DNA from: Magicicada septendecula
Lineage: Eukaryota > Arthropoda > Insecta > Hemiptera > Cicadidae
Assembly: GCA_034769895.1 (NCBI GenBank)
Contig: CM068373.1
Span: 441,992,731 to 442,056,730 of the forward strand
Length of the DNA stretch: 64,000 nucleotides
Direction: 5' to 3'
Every line of letters starts with the position of its first letter. Positions within the stretch are counted from its first letter, which is position 1. Below are positions 1 to 12,248 of this stretch, one piece after another. The notes beneath the pieces were generated by a model. That model saw only the letters and a list, made by a program, of their open reading frames with translations. It was not told the origin of the DNA and made no database searches. The position numbers and the translations under genes were made by a program.

Positions 1-410
1 CATTTCTTGCATTTAATGGAAATCAAGAAAATAATTAAGTTGGATTAAAAGCATCAATGGTGAAGGGTTTGAAGACTTACAACTGGATGAAGTTGAAGAT
101 CTTCAAGCATCTCATCATGAGGAATTTACATTTGAAGATCTGCAAGAACTTGGTTCAGCCAAACTTCCAGAAGAGGAAGATGAAGAGCATCAAAACTTAC
201 CATCCTCTATCACAGCCAGAAAATATTTGAACTTTTTAAATTAGCTGATTTTATGGCAGTATTAGTGGCAAAATATTAGAGTTTGATAGTGAAACGGATT
301 GATGTTCCATGGCTACTAGGACAATTGACAGAGCAATGTCAGCCTATAAGAAGTCATATAAAAAACTAAAAAAACATGACATTAAAAGCAAAGTGATACT
401 ATATCATATT
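1..410 (+). pseudogene. Tigger/pogo-like transposase C-terminal relic, copy 1
   Basis: Translation of about 55-240 gives an acidic stretch beginning GFEDLQLDEVEDLQASH, followed by EEFTFEDLQEL and an E/D-rich run. This is the form of the Tigger/pogo (Tc1-mariner superfamily) C-terminus, where a pattern like EELLESHxEELTNEDL is usual. After a frameshift, about 285-400 reads DSETD, then SMATRTIDRAMSAYKK, matching the family's final basic tail. The DDE core lies left of the window. The relic is frameshifted and has no coding capacity. The assignment is from motif memory, not a search. Confidence 0.65.
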
Positions 411-2777
411 CAGGGGCACATTTATGGGGGGGGGAATGGGACCAGACCCACCCGGGGGGGGGGGGGTGAAAGAAGTTGACAAATTTTTGTTAATCTCTTA
501 ATTTTTAGATGTTTTTGGCTAAGTACATTAATATAATAGTAACTCTTTTTAAATATACAAGACAGTTATTACACAGCTTTTGCATTTGAAATGTGAAATA
601 TAGGAAAATCAGTTCAGTCAATAAACAATGTTCTAAACAATGTTTCAATAACATTTTTATTATGCTATTACCGTGTACTTTATGTACTTTAATGGGATTG
701 ATTTTTAGATGTTATCACTCATCTTCAACCACTTTAAAGATTGTGATGTTGATTAGTCTAAATTTTTTTTTTGTTTTTTTTTTTTTTTTAAGTCAACTGT
801 ATGAAGCCCGTCCCCCAAGGGCAAATTCTAGATATGCCACTGATCATATTTACATCACATTCTAAATAAATACAGTACAGATTTGATTTATGATACTGAT
901 TATTGTGGTTAAGAACATAAAGCTTGACCTAATTTTCAACTCCCCTCCCCTATAATTTTATCAAGTGCTTTACCTATCATGGGTTGATTGAAGACCTAAC
1001 CCTCGTGAATGACTTGATGTACTTCTTACAGGTGGGGCTAGAGCATCCACTATTATGGGAGTGGTGGCAATATAAAGGGGGGTGCAAAACCCAACTGTGA
1101 AAGGATCCAATCCTAGAATTCATGGGTGGGTGTGATCAAATAGTGCTTTAGTGCTGCGACTGGTACTTATATCCCAGAGAACATACAAAACAATCTGTAT
1201 TCACATATAGACAAATGCTACAAATTAGTTGTTAAAAATGAATTACATTTACCAATACATCATACTATAGTAATAATTCACTGAAGAATATTAAACATTT
1301 CTTTCTCTTCAAAAATATAATCAAACATTCAAATTATTTAAATATAACTTTTAAAGTGTATTAAAAATAATGAAGAATGTGTCAGTATCAACCTATGTAT
1401 ATCTCAAATTTTCATTTTTAAATTAGCACCATGTTCATTTCTTAAATATTAAGATAAATTGTACTTAAACTTTCATCCATTATGTGCTTCTTTTATCATT
1501 GATTTAAATTTATTTTTACTTAAATGAATATTTTATATTTATATGGTTTATCATTCTCTCCTCTGACATTCTACATTGTTAAAAATGTAGTTGAATAATT
1601 TTATTCTATTCCATCATGATGACTACTACAATTGAATGGATGTATACTACAATTCTTGTTTCACAAGTACAACTAGCTAATAAAAAAAAAAATCAGTTGA
1701 AGGAGAGTACAAAAAAGAGCAGTTAAATAAGTAGAAAAGAATTAGCATGCTTATCAAGTTTTGTTGCTGCTGGTATTCATGATAATTCAATCCCACAAAA
1801 ATGTTCCATATTAATCAAACTGTACTAAAAAAATTAATGACACACACACACGCGCGCACGCGCACGCACGCACATGCACATGGTGTTAACTGAAAATACT
1901 ACAATCACTGATATACAAGTGCTTAATATGCTGAGGTAAAAACCTTGTAAAATGCTGAGTCACCGATGATTAAGTTGAGATTATAAATGTACAGTATTGT
2001 AAGTATTGCAATTAAGCATTTTAAACTGTCTGTTTAGTGAAGATGTTTTTGTTATCATAGTAAACACAGAATATGCAAAAATTTTATATTTCAAATTGAC
2101 TTTTAAAGAAATGTTTTTTAAACAATGTGTGTGTGTATATTTCATTTTTTTTATGTTTTGTTTATGAGTGTGAAACTATGTCAGTATAGTTTATGTACAA
2201 GATAGAACAACAGGTTCTCCATGCAGCTACTTATATAGTCTACTTCTCCATAAATGAAACATTGAATATCAGTTATTAAATAATATAAATACTTTATGGT
2301 AATATTGTTACTTTTTAACTATAAGTATAAATTCATATAACTACAAAGATGCTGTACCCAAACACTATTATTTAAAAAATATTGTCTTCTAAAAACTATT
2401 TAAATTTTAATTATTTAATTAAAAATATCCATAAGAAAACAAATTCCGGTGTCATCAGATTTCAATAAAACATGGGACATTCACAACTCCTGTAATATAA
2501 TGTTTAAGTGTGACAGAGCAAACATCATTACTCTACAATGCAAGAGTAATGAACTTGCATTAAAATGTTGTATAAAAATGGGATGAATACCGGTATTCTA
2601 ATCTGGTGAAAGAGTTGCAGAAGGTGTTTGGTTGTGTCTAATATGTTTCTGAACAACTGGTTATGAATGGAACAAAATCTTCAAAGACAACTGAGAATGA
2701 ATTGAAAATAATGACAGTAAAATGAAGATTGTAGAATTTTGTTCCATGAATTTTTAGCCAAGAACAAAATCAATCCA
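411..2777. other. AT-rich non-coding part of the tandem unit, copy 1
   Basis: No gene is recognised here. Notable content is two G-runs (about 427-437 and 452-462), a T-run at 765-790, and an alternating purine-pyrimidine CA/CG tract at about 1840-1880. The 90-codon frame at 593-865 is low complexity and is present only because it lies in a duplicated block. The matching stretch in copy 2 is 3941-6299. Confidence 0.6.
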
Positions 2778-3008
2778 TGAAATTTGTTTTCTGTGTGCTT
2801 TTGATCAAGTGAACAGGAATAAATTGTGGTCTATTATGGAATGTTACGGCTATCCAAACATTTGGAAAATGTGATTAGAAATGTATACTGCAACTCTAAA
2901 ATAATAGTAAATAATGGGAAGACAAAGACTGAAGAAATTTTAGTCAATAAAGGAGTATGGCAGGGATATAGTACTTTGCCTATATATATTATAACTAATT
3001 TACTGTAG
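2778..3008 (+). pseudogene. Non-LTR (LINE) reverse transcriptase fragment, copy 1
   Basis: This is a short RT palm fragment homologous to 6300-6530. Readable motifs are an AFDQVNRNKLW-like motif A region, the helix HLENVIRNVYCNSKIIVNNG, and a degraded GVWQG, where the usual LINE motif is GVRQG. One base is missing near 2860 relative to copy 2, which breaks the frame. The motif C FADD region is absent. It is a dead relic. Confidence 0.7.
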
Positions 3009-3038
3009 TGTTATTAACTTCGGGATGCCCCAAGTTCA

Positions 3039-3940
3039 TAAAGCAGAAAATCAGTGGGCCTTGAAAAGAGAAAAATAAGAGCCAACTTTCTCTTATTTGG
3101 AGATCCAACATTTCCCTTTTGCTCAAGGGCTGGTTTGACATTTTTGTATCTAAAGTTAATTGAAAAATAAAAATTTGACCTTGAAGTTTTACTTCTTTTG
3201 GATAATGTTCTTGGTTGTCCAATTACATTATCAAAGAAATATCCAGATGTGGAAATTATGTTTGTTCTTCCAAACAGTAGCTCCATTTTACAGCTACACA
3301 ACCAAGGTATAATTTTGGTTTTCAAATCCTACTACACGAGGCAAAGCTTTGCTCATATTTTAGATGAGATGGAAAGGATCCATCATTAACTATTAGCCAG
3401 TGTTGGAAAAATTTTGACATTGGGAATGCCATCAAAATGATAAATGTATCATGGTAAGAAGTAAAGCCAAGCTCAATAAATGGCGCTGAAAGAAACTGTG
3501 GCCTCACTGTGCCAAAAAAAAAAAAACATTTCTTGCATTTAATGGAAATCAAGAAAATAATTAAGTTGGATTAAAAGCATCAATGGTGAAGGGTTTGAAG
3601 ACTTACAACTGGATGAAGTTGAAGATCTTCAAGCATCTCACCATGAGGAATTTACATTTGAAGATCTGCAAGAACTTGGTTCAGCCAAACTTCCAGAAGA
3701 GGAAGATGAAGAGCATCAAAACTTACCATCCTCTATCACAGCCAGAAAATATTTGAACTTTTTAAATTAGCTGATTTTATGGCAGTATTAGTGGCAAAAT
3801 ATTAGACTTTGATAGTGAAACGGATTGATGTTCCATGGCTACTAGGACAATTGACAGAGCAATGTCAGCCTATAAGAAGTCATATAAAGAACTAAAAAAA
3901 CATGACATTAAAAGCAAAGTGATATTATATCATATTCAGG
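3039..3940 (+). pseudogene. Tigger/pogo-like DDE transposase relic
   Basis: Segments in different frames match a Tigger-type transposase in the correct order. Around 3183-3225 is LLLLDNVLGCP, like the family's LLLDNxxGHP with the second catalytic Asp. At about 3255-3345 is SSILQLHNQGIILVFKSYY, where the family normally has LQPxDQGVI, so the third catalytic Asp reads Asn here. About 3395-3520 gives WKNFDIGNAIKMINVSW then EVKP and KLWPHCA. The acidic C-terminal tail lies at 3580-3760 and the basic tail at about 3825-3925. Frameshifts and stops are frequent, so this is a fossil. It supplies the left part of the tandem unit. Confidence 0.72.
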
Positions 3941-6299
3941 GGCACATTTATGGGGGGGGGAATGGGACCAGACCCACCCGGGGGGGGGGGGGTGAAAGAA
4001 GTTGACAAATTTTTGTTAATCTCTTAATTTTTAGATGTTTTTGGCTAAGTACATTAATATAATAGTAACTCTTTTTAAATATACAAGACATTTATTACAC
4101 AGCTTTTGCATTTGAAATGTGAAATATAGGAAAATCAGTTCAGTCAATAAACAATGTTCTAAACAATGTTTCAATAACATTTTTATTATGCTATTACCGT
4201 GTACTTTATGTACTTTAATGGGATTGATTTTTAGATGTTATCACTCATCTTCAACCACTTTAAAGATTGTGATGTTGATTAGTCTAAATTTTTTTTTTTT
4301 TTTTTTTTTAAGTCAACTGTATGAAGCCCGTCCCCCAAGGGCAAATTCTAGATATGCCACTGATCATATTTACATCACATTCTAAATAAATACTGTACAG
4401 ATTTGATTTATGATACTGATTATTGTGGTTAAGAACATAAAGCTTGACCTAATTTTCAACTCCCCCTCCCCTATAATTTTATCAAGTGCTTTACCTATCA
4501 TGGGTTGATTGAAGACCTAACCCTCGTGAATGACTTGATGTACTTCTTACAGGTGGGGCTAGAGCATCCACTATTATGGGAGTGGTGGCAATATAAAGGG
4601 GGGTGCAAAACCCAACTGTGAAAGGATCCAATCCTAGAATTCATGGGTGGGTGTGATCAAATAGTGCTTTAGTGCTGCGACTGGTACTTATATCCCAGAG
4701 AACATACAAAACAATCTGTATTCACATATAGACAAATGCTACAAATTAGTTGTTAAAAATGAATTACATTTACCAATACATCATACTATAGTAATAATTC
4801 ACTGAAGAATATTAAACATTTCTTTCTCTTCAAAAATATAATCAAACATTCAAATTATTTAAATATAACTTTTAAAGTGTATTAAAAATAATGAAGAATG
4901 TGTCAGTATCAACCTATGTATATCTCAAATTTTCATTTTTAAATTAGCACCATGTTCATTTCTTAAATATTAAGATAAATTGTACTTAAACTTTCATCCA
5001 TTATGTGCTTCTTTTATCATTGATTTAAATTTATTTTTACTTAAATGAATATTTTATATTTATATGGTTTATCATTCTCTCCTCTGACATTCTACATTGT
5101 TAAAAATGTAGTTGAATAATTTTATTCTATTCCATCATGATGACTACTACAATTGAATGGATGTATACTACAATTCTTGTTTCACAAGTACAACTAGCTA
5201 ATAAAAAAAAAAATCAGTTGAAGGAGAGTACAAAAAAGAGCAGTTAAATAAGTAGAAAAGAATTAGCATGCTTATCAAGTTTTGTTGCTGCTGGTATTCA
5301 TGATAATTCAATCCCACAAAAATGTTCCATATTAATCAAACTGTACTAAAAAAATTAATGACACACACACACGCGCGCACGCGCACGCACGCACATGCAC
5401 ATGGTGTTAACTGAAAATACTACAATCACTGATATACAAGTGCTTAATATGCTGAGGTAAAAACCTTGTAAAATGCTGAGTCACCGATGATTAAGTTGAG
5501 ATTATAAATGTACAGTATTGTAAGTATTGCAATTAAGCATTTTAAACTGTCTGTTTAGTGAAGATGTTTTTGTTATCATAGTAAACACAGAATATGCAAA
5601 AATTTTATATTTCAAATTGACTTTTAAAGAAATGTTTTTTAAACAATGTGTGTGTGTATATTTCATTTTTTTTATGTTTTGTTTATGAGTGTGAAACTAT
5701 GTCAGTATAGTTTATGTACAAGATAGAACAACAGGTTCTCCATGCAGCTACTTATATAGTCTACTTCTCCATAAATGAAACATTGAATATCAGTTATTAA
5801 ATAATATAAATACTTTATGGTAATATTGTTACTTTTTAACTATAAGTATAAATTCATATAACTACAAAGATGCTGTACCCAAACACTATTATTTAAAAAA
5901 TATTGTCTTCTAAAAACTATTTAAATTTTAATTATTTAATTAAAAATATCCATAAGAAAACAAATTCCGGTGTCATCAGATTTCAATAAAACATGGGACA
6001 TTCACAACTCCTGTAATATAATGTTTAAGTGTGACAGAGCAAACATCATTACTCTACAATGCAAGAGTAATGAACTTGGATTAAAATGTTGTATAAAAAT
6101 GGGATGAATACCGATATTCTAATCTGGTGAAAGAGTTGCAGAAGGTGTTTGGTTGTGTCTAGTATGTTTCTGAACAACTGGTTATGAATGGAACAAAATC
6201 TTCAAAGACAACTGAGAATGAATTGAAAATAATGACAGTAAAATGAAGATTGTAGAATTTTGTTCCATGAATTTTTAGCCAAGAACAAAATCAATCCAT

Positions 6300-6530
6300 G
6301 AAATTTGTTTTCTGTGTGCTTTTGATCAAGTGAACAGGAATAAATTGTGGTCTATTATGGAATGTTATGGCTATCCAAAACATTTGGAAAATGTGATTAG
6401 AAATGTATACTGCAACTCTAAAATAATAGTAAATAATGGGAAGACAAAGACTGAAGAAATTTTAGTAAATAAAGGAGTACGGCAGGGATATAGTATTTTG
6501 CCTATATATATTATAACTAATCTACTGTAG
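6300..6530 (+). pseudogene. Non-LTR (LINE) reverse transcriptase fragment, copy 2
   Basis: This is the better preserved of the two tandem copies. It is open from about 6300 to the TAG at 6528-6530. It shows motif A as CAFDQVNRNKLWSIMECYGY, the linker helix, and the GVRQGYSILP motif typical of LINE reverse transcriptases. The catalytic FADD block and everything downstream are missing, because the unit ends 30 bases later. It cannot encode a functional RT. Confidence 0.75.
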
Positions 6531-6560
6531 TGTTATTAACTTCGGGATGCCCCAAGTTCA

Positions 6561-8611
6561 GGGCGACTTTTATAGCTTTACTATTATGGTGTGTGTGAAC
6601 TGACCTACCTGCTGTGTGTTCTTGCATCTTCTTCTTCCAACTAGGGATGTAGGAACTTGTGGTTTGAATTTGCAAGTAGATTAATTCAAAAGTATAAGCA
6701 CAAAGTAAATCGTTATAATTATTGTGAATAGTTTTGTGATGTTGGTAGATTTTGGAGTACAGCAATAACAAAACAGTGTCGGGTATAAAACTGGGGTTTA
6801 TTATTCTAATAGCACATAAAATGAAAAACTTATATCTAATGTAATTCTTACGCACTAAAGAGTAATGAGTAGTTTGATCAATGGTTTTAGAAAGAATATT
6901 AGCTTTCAGAAGGAAAGCTTATAATTACGATTTTATATGAACTTGATCCTTATTACTTTCAAAGTTAATTATTTAAATAATTTAATTAATGATTTTTCAA
7001 GATTTTAATATTGATTTTACTATTTCAGAATGCTTTTAAAAATACTCTTAAATAAATTAGCCGTGAATCTTGTTCTACATGCTTTTTATTTACTTTGTGA
7101 TTGGTTTCACGTATACTGCAGTATAAGTTTCTTAAGTGATTGAATATTAAGATTTGTATAGCGCTTTTTATATACTCTACTTCTTATCTATTACTTGTTA
7201 ATTAACTTATACTTGTTCTACAGATTATCACAATATTGAAGTTCTTATTAACTTAGAGTCTCTGTTTTTATAGGCATCTGAATGAAATTGATTTTACAAT
7301 TGATTTAACAAAAGAAAGAAAAATGTTCTTTTTATATAAAATGTATAAATGATATTGACTTTCCTGGTACTGAAGTTCTGGATGATGTCCTCTGGGGTCC
7401 CTCGATGTCCTAGTCCAATCAGCTAGTGGCGATGATTTCCGCTGCGTCCTGGATTCCAACGAAGAGTTCAGAGATCAGCAACTGTTGATGGATTTAACGT
7501 CTGTGGATTAACTGCTGCAACTGCTTCAGGCCCTCGATCCGGATACTCTGCACTGTGTATGTGTGTACCTCGTCTCGGGTGTAGCTCTGCGTCGTCAGTT
7601 CTTCAGCTCGTACCACAATTTAGACGGCCTCGCTCTGTTGTAGTCTGGACGTGACTTCTCGTAGTATATTGTCGATCTCTTATGTACGTATGCCAACAGT
7701 ATAGTGTATTGGGCTGTACGCTAATTTATTGATGAATAAGAGTCTTGCACGTAGACGTTGTCACGGTCCAGTCGTTCTAGAAGAGTGTCTGCGTTGTCCA
7801 GAAGTCTACTCTATACAGAAGTGTGTGTGTGTTCTGGTTGAAGAGTCTGTGTTGTACTGGTTGAGTTCTGATTGAAGAGTATGCGTTGACTGCGTGAACG
7901 TTTACAGATGAGTGTGTGTGTTGACTGCGTGAACGTTAACAGAAGAGTGAAGAGCGTTCAGCCCGAAATCAACGGTTGTTCAGAATTTTTAGAATGATCT
8001 GATTGGCTGAAACATTCTCCCTTCTACTTAAAATTGAGTCACCTCATTCCGTGAGAACGAAAAATAATTCCCACAGTCCGAGAATTATTATTATTATTAA
8101 TATTCTGGATTACACCGGAACCAATTGCCGGTCGGATGTCCGGTTGCAATTTGTATTGCGATTATCTTGGCCGCAAGCCAAGTTATGCTTAATCTAACAT
8201 ATACATTTGATTCGTAATTTTTACAATTATAACTTATCCAAATCTGAACTTCCTAGCTCACTTACTAAGTAAGTTATTTAAATAAAATGAATTATCTCAT
8301 TAATTCTTTAATTATATTTAATGAAATTCGCACACCGTATTCTTAATATTTCGGTAAACATTTTGGCTATTTTGGATTTTGCCTATATTTATTCGTTTCC
8401 GAAATATTAATGTTTTAAAGTTAGGGCGTGTCTCTAATTTATAACGGTGTGTGTGCATTACATAACATCAACGGAAATATCCGCCGGGCGTTTACAATCG
8501 TTTAAGATGCTCACTACAGCGCGAGATATGGTTCTTTCGATTTAAATTAACTTTATATTTGATTTTTAAATCTTTCTACATATAACCCCAAATCTATGGG
8601 ATTTGGTACGT
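6561..8611. other. Unassigned region between the duplication and the gypsy element
   Basis: No gene is recognised. From about 7360 to 8170 the base composition is richer in G+C than its surroundings. That part holds a short direct repeat built on TTGACTGCGTGAACGT (about 7886 and 7920). It could be an unrecognised LTR or DNA-transposon end. The small reading frames here are not supported by composition or motifs. Confidence 0.4.
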
Positions 8612-8637
8612 TATAATATATATATATATATATATAT
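8612..8637. repeat. (TA)n microsatellite, insertion target of the gypsy element
   Basis: This is a run of TA dinucleotides directly left of the gypsy 5' LTR. The sequence after the 3' LTR (30905-30911) resumes with ATATATA, so the element entered a TA tract. That tract hides the exact length of the target-site duplication. Confidence 0.85.
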
Positions 8638-11456
8638 TGTAACATTACATTAGGAACAACTTAATATCGTACCTGATTTAATGAAGACTTTGGATAAGAA
8701 GCTAAACAAGAAGAACAATATCTTCCAAGATGATAGTGAAGAGGAACGACTAACCATTTCAGACTGACTAGTAATACAACTGACCGTACCCAAATTAATG
8801 ATTTAGGCAAAGTGATGCAAAATACATTCAACCCCGATTATGACATGAACTTTCAATAATGACAAAATAAATAATTATAAAGACAGACGGCTTATGAACC
8901 AGTACTATAAAGAAACAAATGGTTTCATTCAATAATATCAAGATAATCAAAATACAAATTGAGGGATAATAGGCCCAAACATGTAATACTATGTAAAAAG
9001 AAATGTTAGTAAGTGATTAATTTAAATTATGTAATGAAAATATAACAAACCTTATTATAGATACATGAACCATACAACTAATTGTAACAAATAGTGATCA
9101 TAAGGTTGTCCAGAAAACAACAAATAATAACTTGTTCACAGTAACATTTTATAACAAGAGTGAAGTTCTTTTAATGACAATAAAATGTAAAAACCCATAA
9201 AAACCAATAAGAATAAATATAAAAACAAAACCATTCTAAAATGATACTGAAGTACAATACAGTTAATAAATAAACTAATGTACATTAATTTTAAGAAAAT
9301 ACTATATGTAAGATTACATGATAAAAGCGGAAATAATACTTACATGAGAAGGTAACAAATAATTAATCAAACAGTCAAAACTAGATAGATTAATTATTTA
9401 TAAGTGTGACAAATAGAATCCAAACAGTGCAATACTAACCAGTGATAAAATAATAAACCAAGTGTTTTTTGAACAAGTATCACCAGTCAAGTGCTAATAT
9501 TAAGTATATACCAAGATAACAATTGGGAGAATATTTGTTTATATTCCCAATTCCTTAAACCTATAGGAATATGACTATGTTAAAGGGGAAAGGGATACCA
9601 GTAGTTATGGTATTAAACAGTAATCAATTAATTAACAAAGCAAAGTAGACTAAAAAAAGATGTTATTGCTAAGTGTTAAACAATTGTATAGATTAAGTAA
9701 AAAGCAGTTTATTTGTTCAAATGTTCAGTAGAATCATAGCCATGTGGGCATGAGATTAAACTAATAGGATAGTATATCCTTTTGTTTTGTTAAGATAGTG
9801 TTATATGTTAAACAGTTTTTATGGTTGTTAAAAGTTAATTTAACTGTTAAAGGTTTACTAAGATATCAGTCATGGAAAATTACATTAAGGTAAAATGTTT
9901 ATAAACATGGTGATGAAGATAACACCAGTACATAGGCCAGGTAAAACCAACTTTTGTAAATTTTAGATAATAATGTTAGGGATTTTGTAAAACAAATGTG
10001 GAAGGATAAATAGATTTACAGTTAATAGTGTACACAACGAATCTAGAAACAAAATAATCCATCTTAAGTTATTTAAGAAAAATTCAAATAACAAAATTGT
10101 AACATCTGTATTTCTTAAGTAAAAGTAGGCATGTTTAGTGTCTATATGTCACAAATGTAAAGATCAAAATAATGCTGCTAATAGTTTTAAATTCCCAATC
10201 AGTACAGAAAAGTTATACTAATTTAAAGGGTTTGAACGAATTTAGATTTTGAAATAATGAAAGTACATGACAATGTATATCCGAATCAACCAACCAGATT
10301 CCAAGTTTACCCTTAGCAACCAGAAATTTCTGATAAATAAAATGAGACTTCTTTAACAACGATCATAGCGTATAGACGCGTTTGTAAAATGTCTAACATA
10401 ATTAAAAATAAACTGTGAAAACACGTTCCAGACATATTAATACAGATAGAAATACATAACACGAACTATTACAAACAAGTGAGGAACATCCAGTATTTGA
10501 AATAGAAGAATCAAGAACCAGGGAGAAGGACCGAAGCAGACGTGGGCTCTATCTTCGACCAAGAACCATACAAAGAAGAGGATTTGGTGACTTTGACATT
10601 TTATTATATTATGTATCAACACCAACTTTTGTATACACGACTTTTTAAGAATTAATCAACTAAAACTACAGACACCATATCACACCAACACTAAGAACAC
10701 TCACTAATAACACGATTTGAGATTGACACCTTTTCAAACACCACAAGAACCTTTGATTTTGATAATAATTATTAAACACCTAAACTGGACATAACCTATA
10801 ATAACTAGTAATCACGATCCGACTGCTTGTGTGCACATTACACTCTAAACTTTGTAATATCCTTGAACTGTAAAACTTGTATTTTGATTTATAGAATAAT
10901 ATTTTGTTTAAATGTAATCCCCGAACCAGATACGCCCTGAGATATTTTATTTGTAATGGAAACAATAACCAATGCATTCTTTTGGTCTGTCTAAATACGG
11001 AATAATATCTGCTACTACTGTACCAACTGGTAAAAAGAAGACGTATAATTTGCGCCACAATTGTGATTATCATAATCAGATTTAAGAAACAATTAACCAA
11101 TGCTTTACTGAATAAATGATTTCTATAAGGATATATGTTTGATGTTATATTTGCGTCGTTATTATTGCTGTTCCATTTAGAAAATAAGTTCACAGAGCAC
11201 AGCGGACACCACGACGGTTGGCAACGGTGGGTGACATCACGGAAACGGTACGTATAGTGGGAGCGAGCGGCAGATTACAAAATCATTCGCCGTTCAACAT
11301 AACGTATTAATAATTACAAATTGACGACTCCAGTGCGAGGCGAAATGAGTCGCTACATTTATATATTTGTTACAGATCGACGAACCCTTCAGTGGGGCAG
11401 AAAGTAAAGAGAGACACATTATTTATTTGTTACAAATTGACGCTTCCAACGGGCGG
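8638..11456 (+). repeat. Gypsy 5' LTR, left part
   Basis: This matches 28015-30839 at about 99% by eye. It is interrupted after the word GGCGG by the BEL element and resumes at 18995. The last 150 bases contain three copies of a motif TTACA(A/G)AT(T/C)GACG near 11314, 11370 and 11430 that resembles the LTR-end/primer-site junction. No coding function is seen. A 62-codon minus-strand frame near 10437 recurs in the other LTR only because the LTRs are copies. Confidence 0.93.
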
Positions 11457-11972
11457 TGGACGGTAGCGCGATTATTTTATTTTCTAGGTTGGCTAATCTG
11501 ATTTATATCGCGCATCAATTTTCGCGTGGTTGTACCTTGCACAGTGCATAGCTAGCTTCCTCGGCGTTCGGTTCGCCGAATCCTTCGCTGTCAATTAGTG
11601 TCGACATTAAATGTAGGCTTTAGGCCTTTGTATTCTCGATTATGGCCGACTAGGCCCTCTTCATGATTAGCTAAATTCATACTAATTCGCAACATGCAGT
11701 ATTAGCCAGCCTCATTCAAATTTACAGCTGTAATGTAATTATTCAAAATATTAAAATTATTCGTATACAGTCCACTTCTTGTTATTTCTTAATGCAGAAT
11801 TAATTCATTTTACACATCATCTCAATCACTATGGAAGACCAGCCAACAGAATATTTAATTAAAGAAGCATACATTTAGCCCACTTGGGCCCAATTAATTA
11901 ACACTTCCTGTCCACGCTTGTGGAACATTATTTCATTCAACAGTTTCGGTCCACTTGGACCGGGACTAATCA
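11457..11972 (+). repeat. BEL/Pao 5' LTR
   Basis: This is 516 bp with TG..CA ends, matching 18479-18994. The visible differences are a T/G near 11778 and an A/C near 11863. It directly abuts the GGCGG target duplication on its left and a T-run plus primer-site candidate on its right. Confidence 0.95.
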
Positions 11973-11977
11973 TTTTT

Positions 11978-11995
11978 TGGTCACTCCGGGCCTGG
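11978..11995 (+). promoter_or_regulatory. BEL primer-binding-site candidate
   Basis: TGGTCACTCCGGGCCTGG begins five bases after the 5' LTR. A primer site complementary to a tRNA 3' end should start TGG (pairing with CCA), and this is the first TGG after the LTR. Which tRNA it would match is not determined here. Confidence 0.55.
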
Positions 11996-12248
11996 ATTTC
12001 CACTTAATATCTTTACATCTGTTTCTGGCCATCACGGGCGGATTAGCGCGTCAGCTAATGCGACCGTGGCGTGATTTGCGTCGCCATTTCGCTCATCATC
12101 TTCGGACAATGTAATAGCAAGTTCCTGCCGGCTGTAGTGCTTCAAAGTGGTCATCTCTGCCAGCTGTTCACCATCGTCACCAAGGAGCCGACGCTGTGGG
12201 ACGTCGCCAACCAGGTACCACCAGCAACAGTAAAAAAGGTGCGTAAAA

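Larger units (their letters stand above)
1..3038 (+). repeat. Tandem duplication, copy 1 (left edge cut by window)
   Basis: This block is nearly identical to 3527-6560, with an offset of 3526 bases at the left falling to 3522 at the right because of small indels. Homology stops at the word CAAGTTCA at 3031-3038. After that, copy 1 enters the Tigger-like sequence at 3039 and copy 2 enters unrelated DNA. The repeat unit is therefore 3039-6560 (about 3522 bp), and copy 1 is its last 3.04 kb. Each copy contains a Tigger C-terminal relic, T- and G-homopolymers, a mixed CA/CG tract and a LINE RT fragment. Confidence 0.95.
3039..6560 (+). repeat. Tandem duplication, copy 2 (complete unit)
   Basis: This is the complete 3.5 kb unit. 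It opens in a Tigger-like DDE relic (3039-3940) and closes in a LINE RT relic ending at 6530. From 3527 on it repeats the first 3038 bases with only scattered substitutions and short indels, for example a shorter T-run near 4290 and a one-base difference near 2860/6379. The high similarity means the duplication is recent compared with the decayed elements inside it. Confidence 0.95.

Noticed and set aside
593..865. 90-codon frame conserved at 4119-4385
   Set aside because: Conservation is explained by the tandem DNA duplication. The frame is low complexity, has a T-run-encoded Phe tract, and differs by an indel of whole codons only by chance.
10437..10625. 62-codon minus frame conserved at 29814-30002
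   Set aside because: It lies inside the two LTRs of one element, so identity is expected without coding function.
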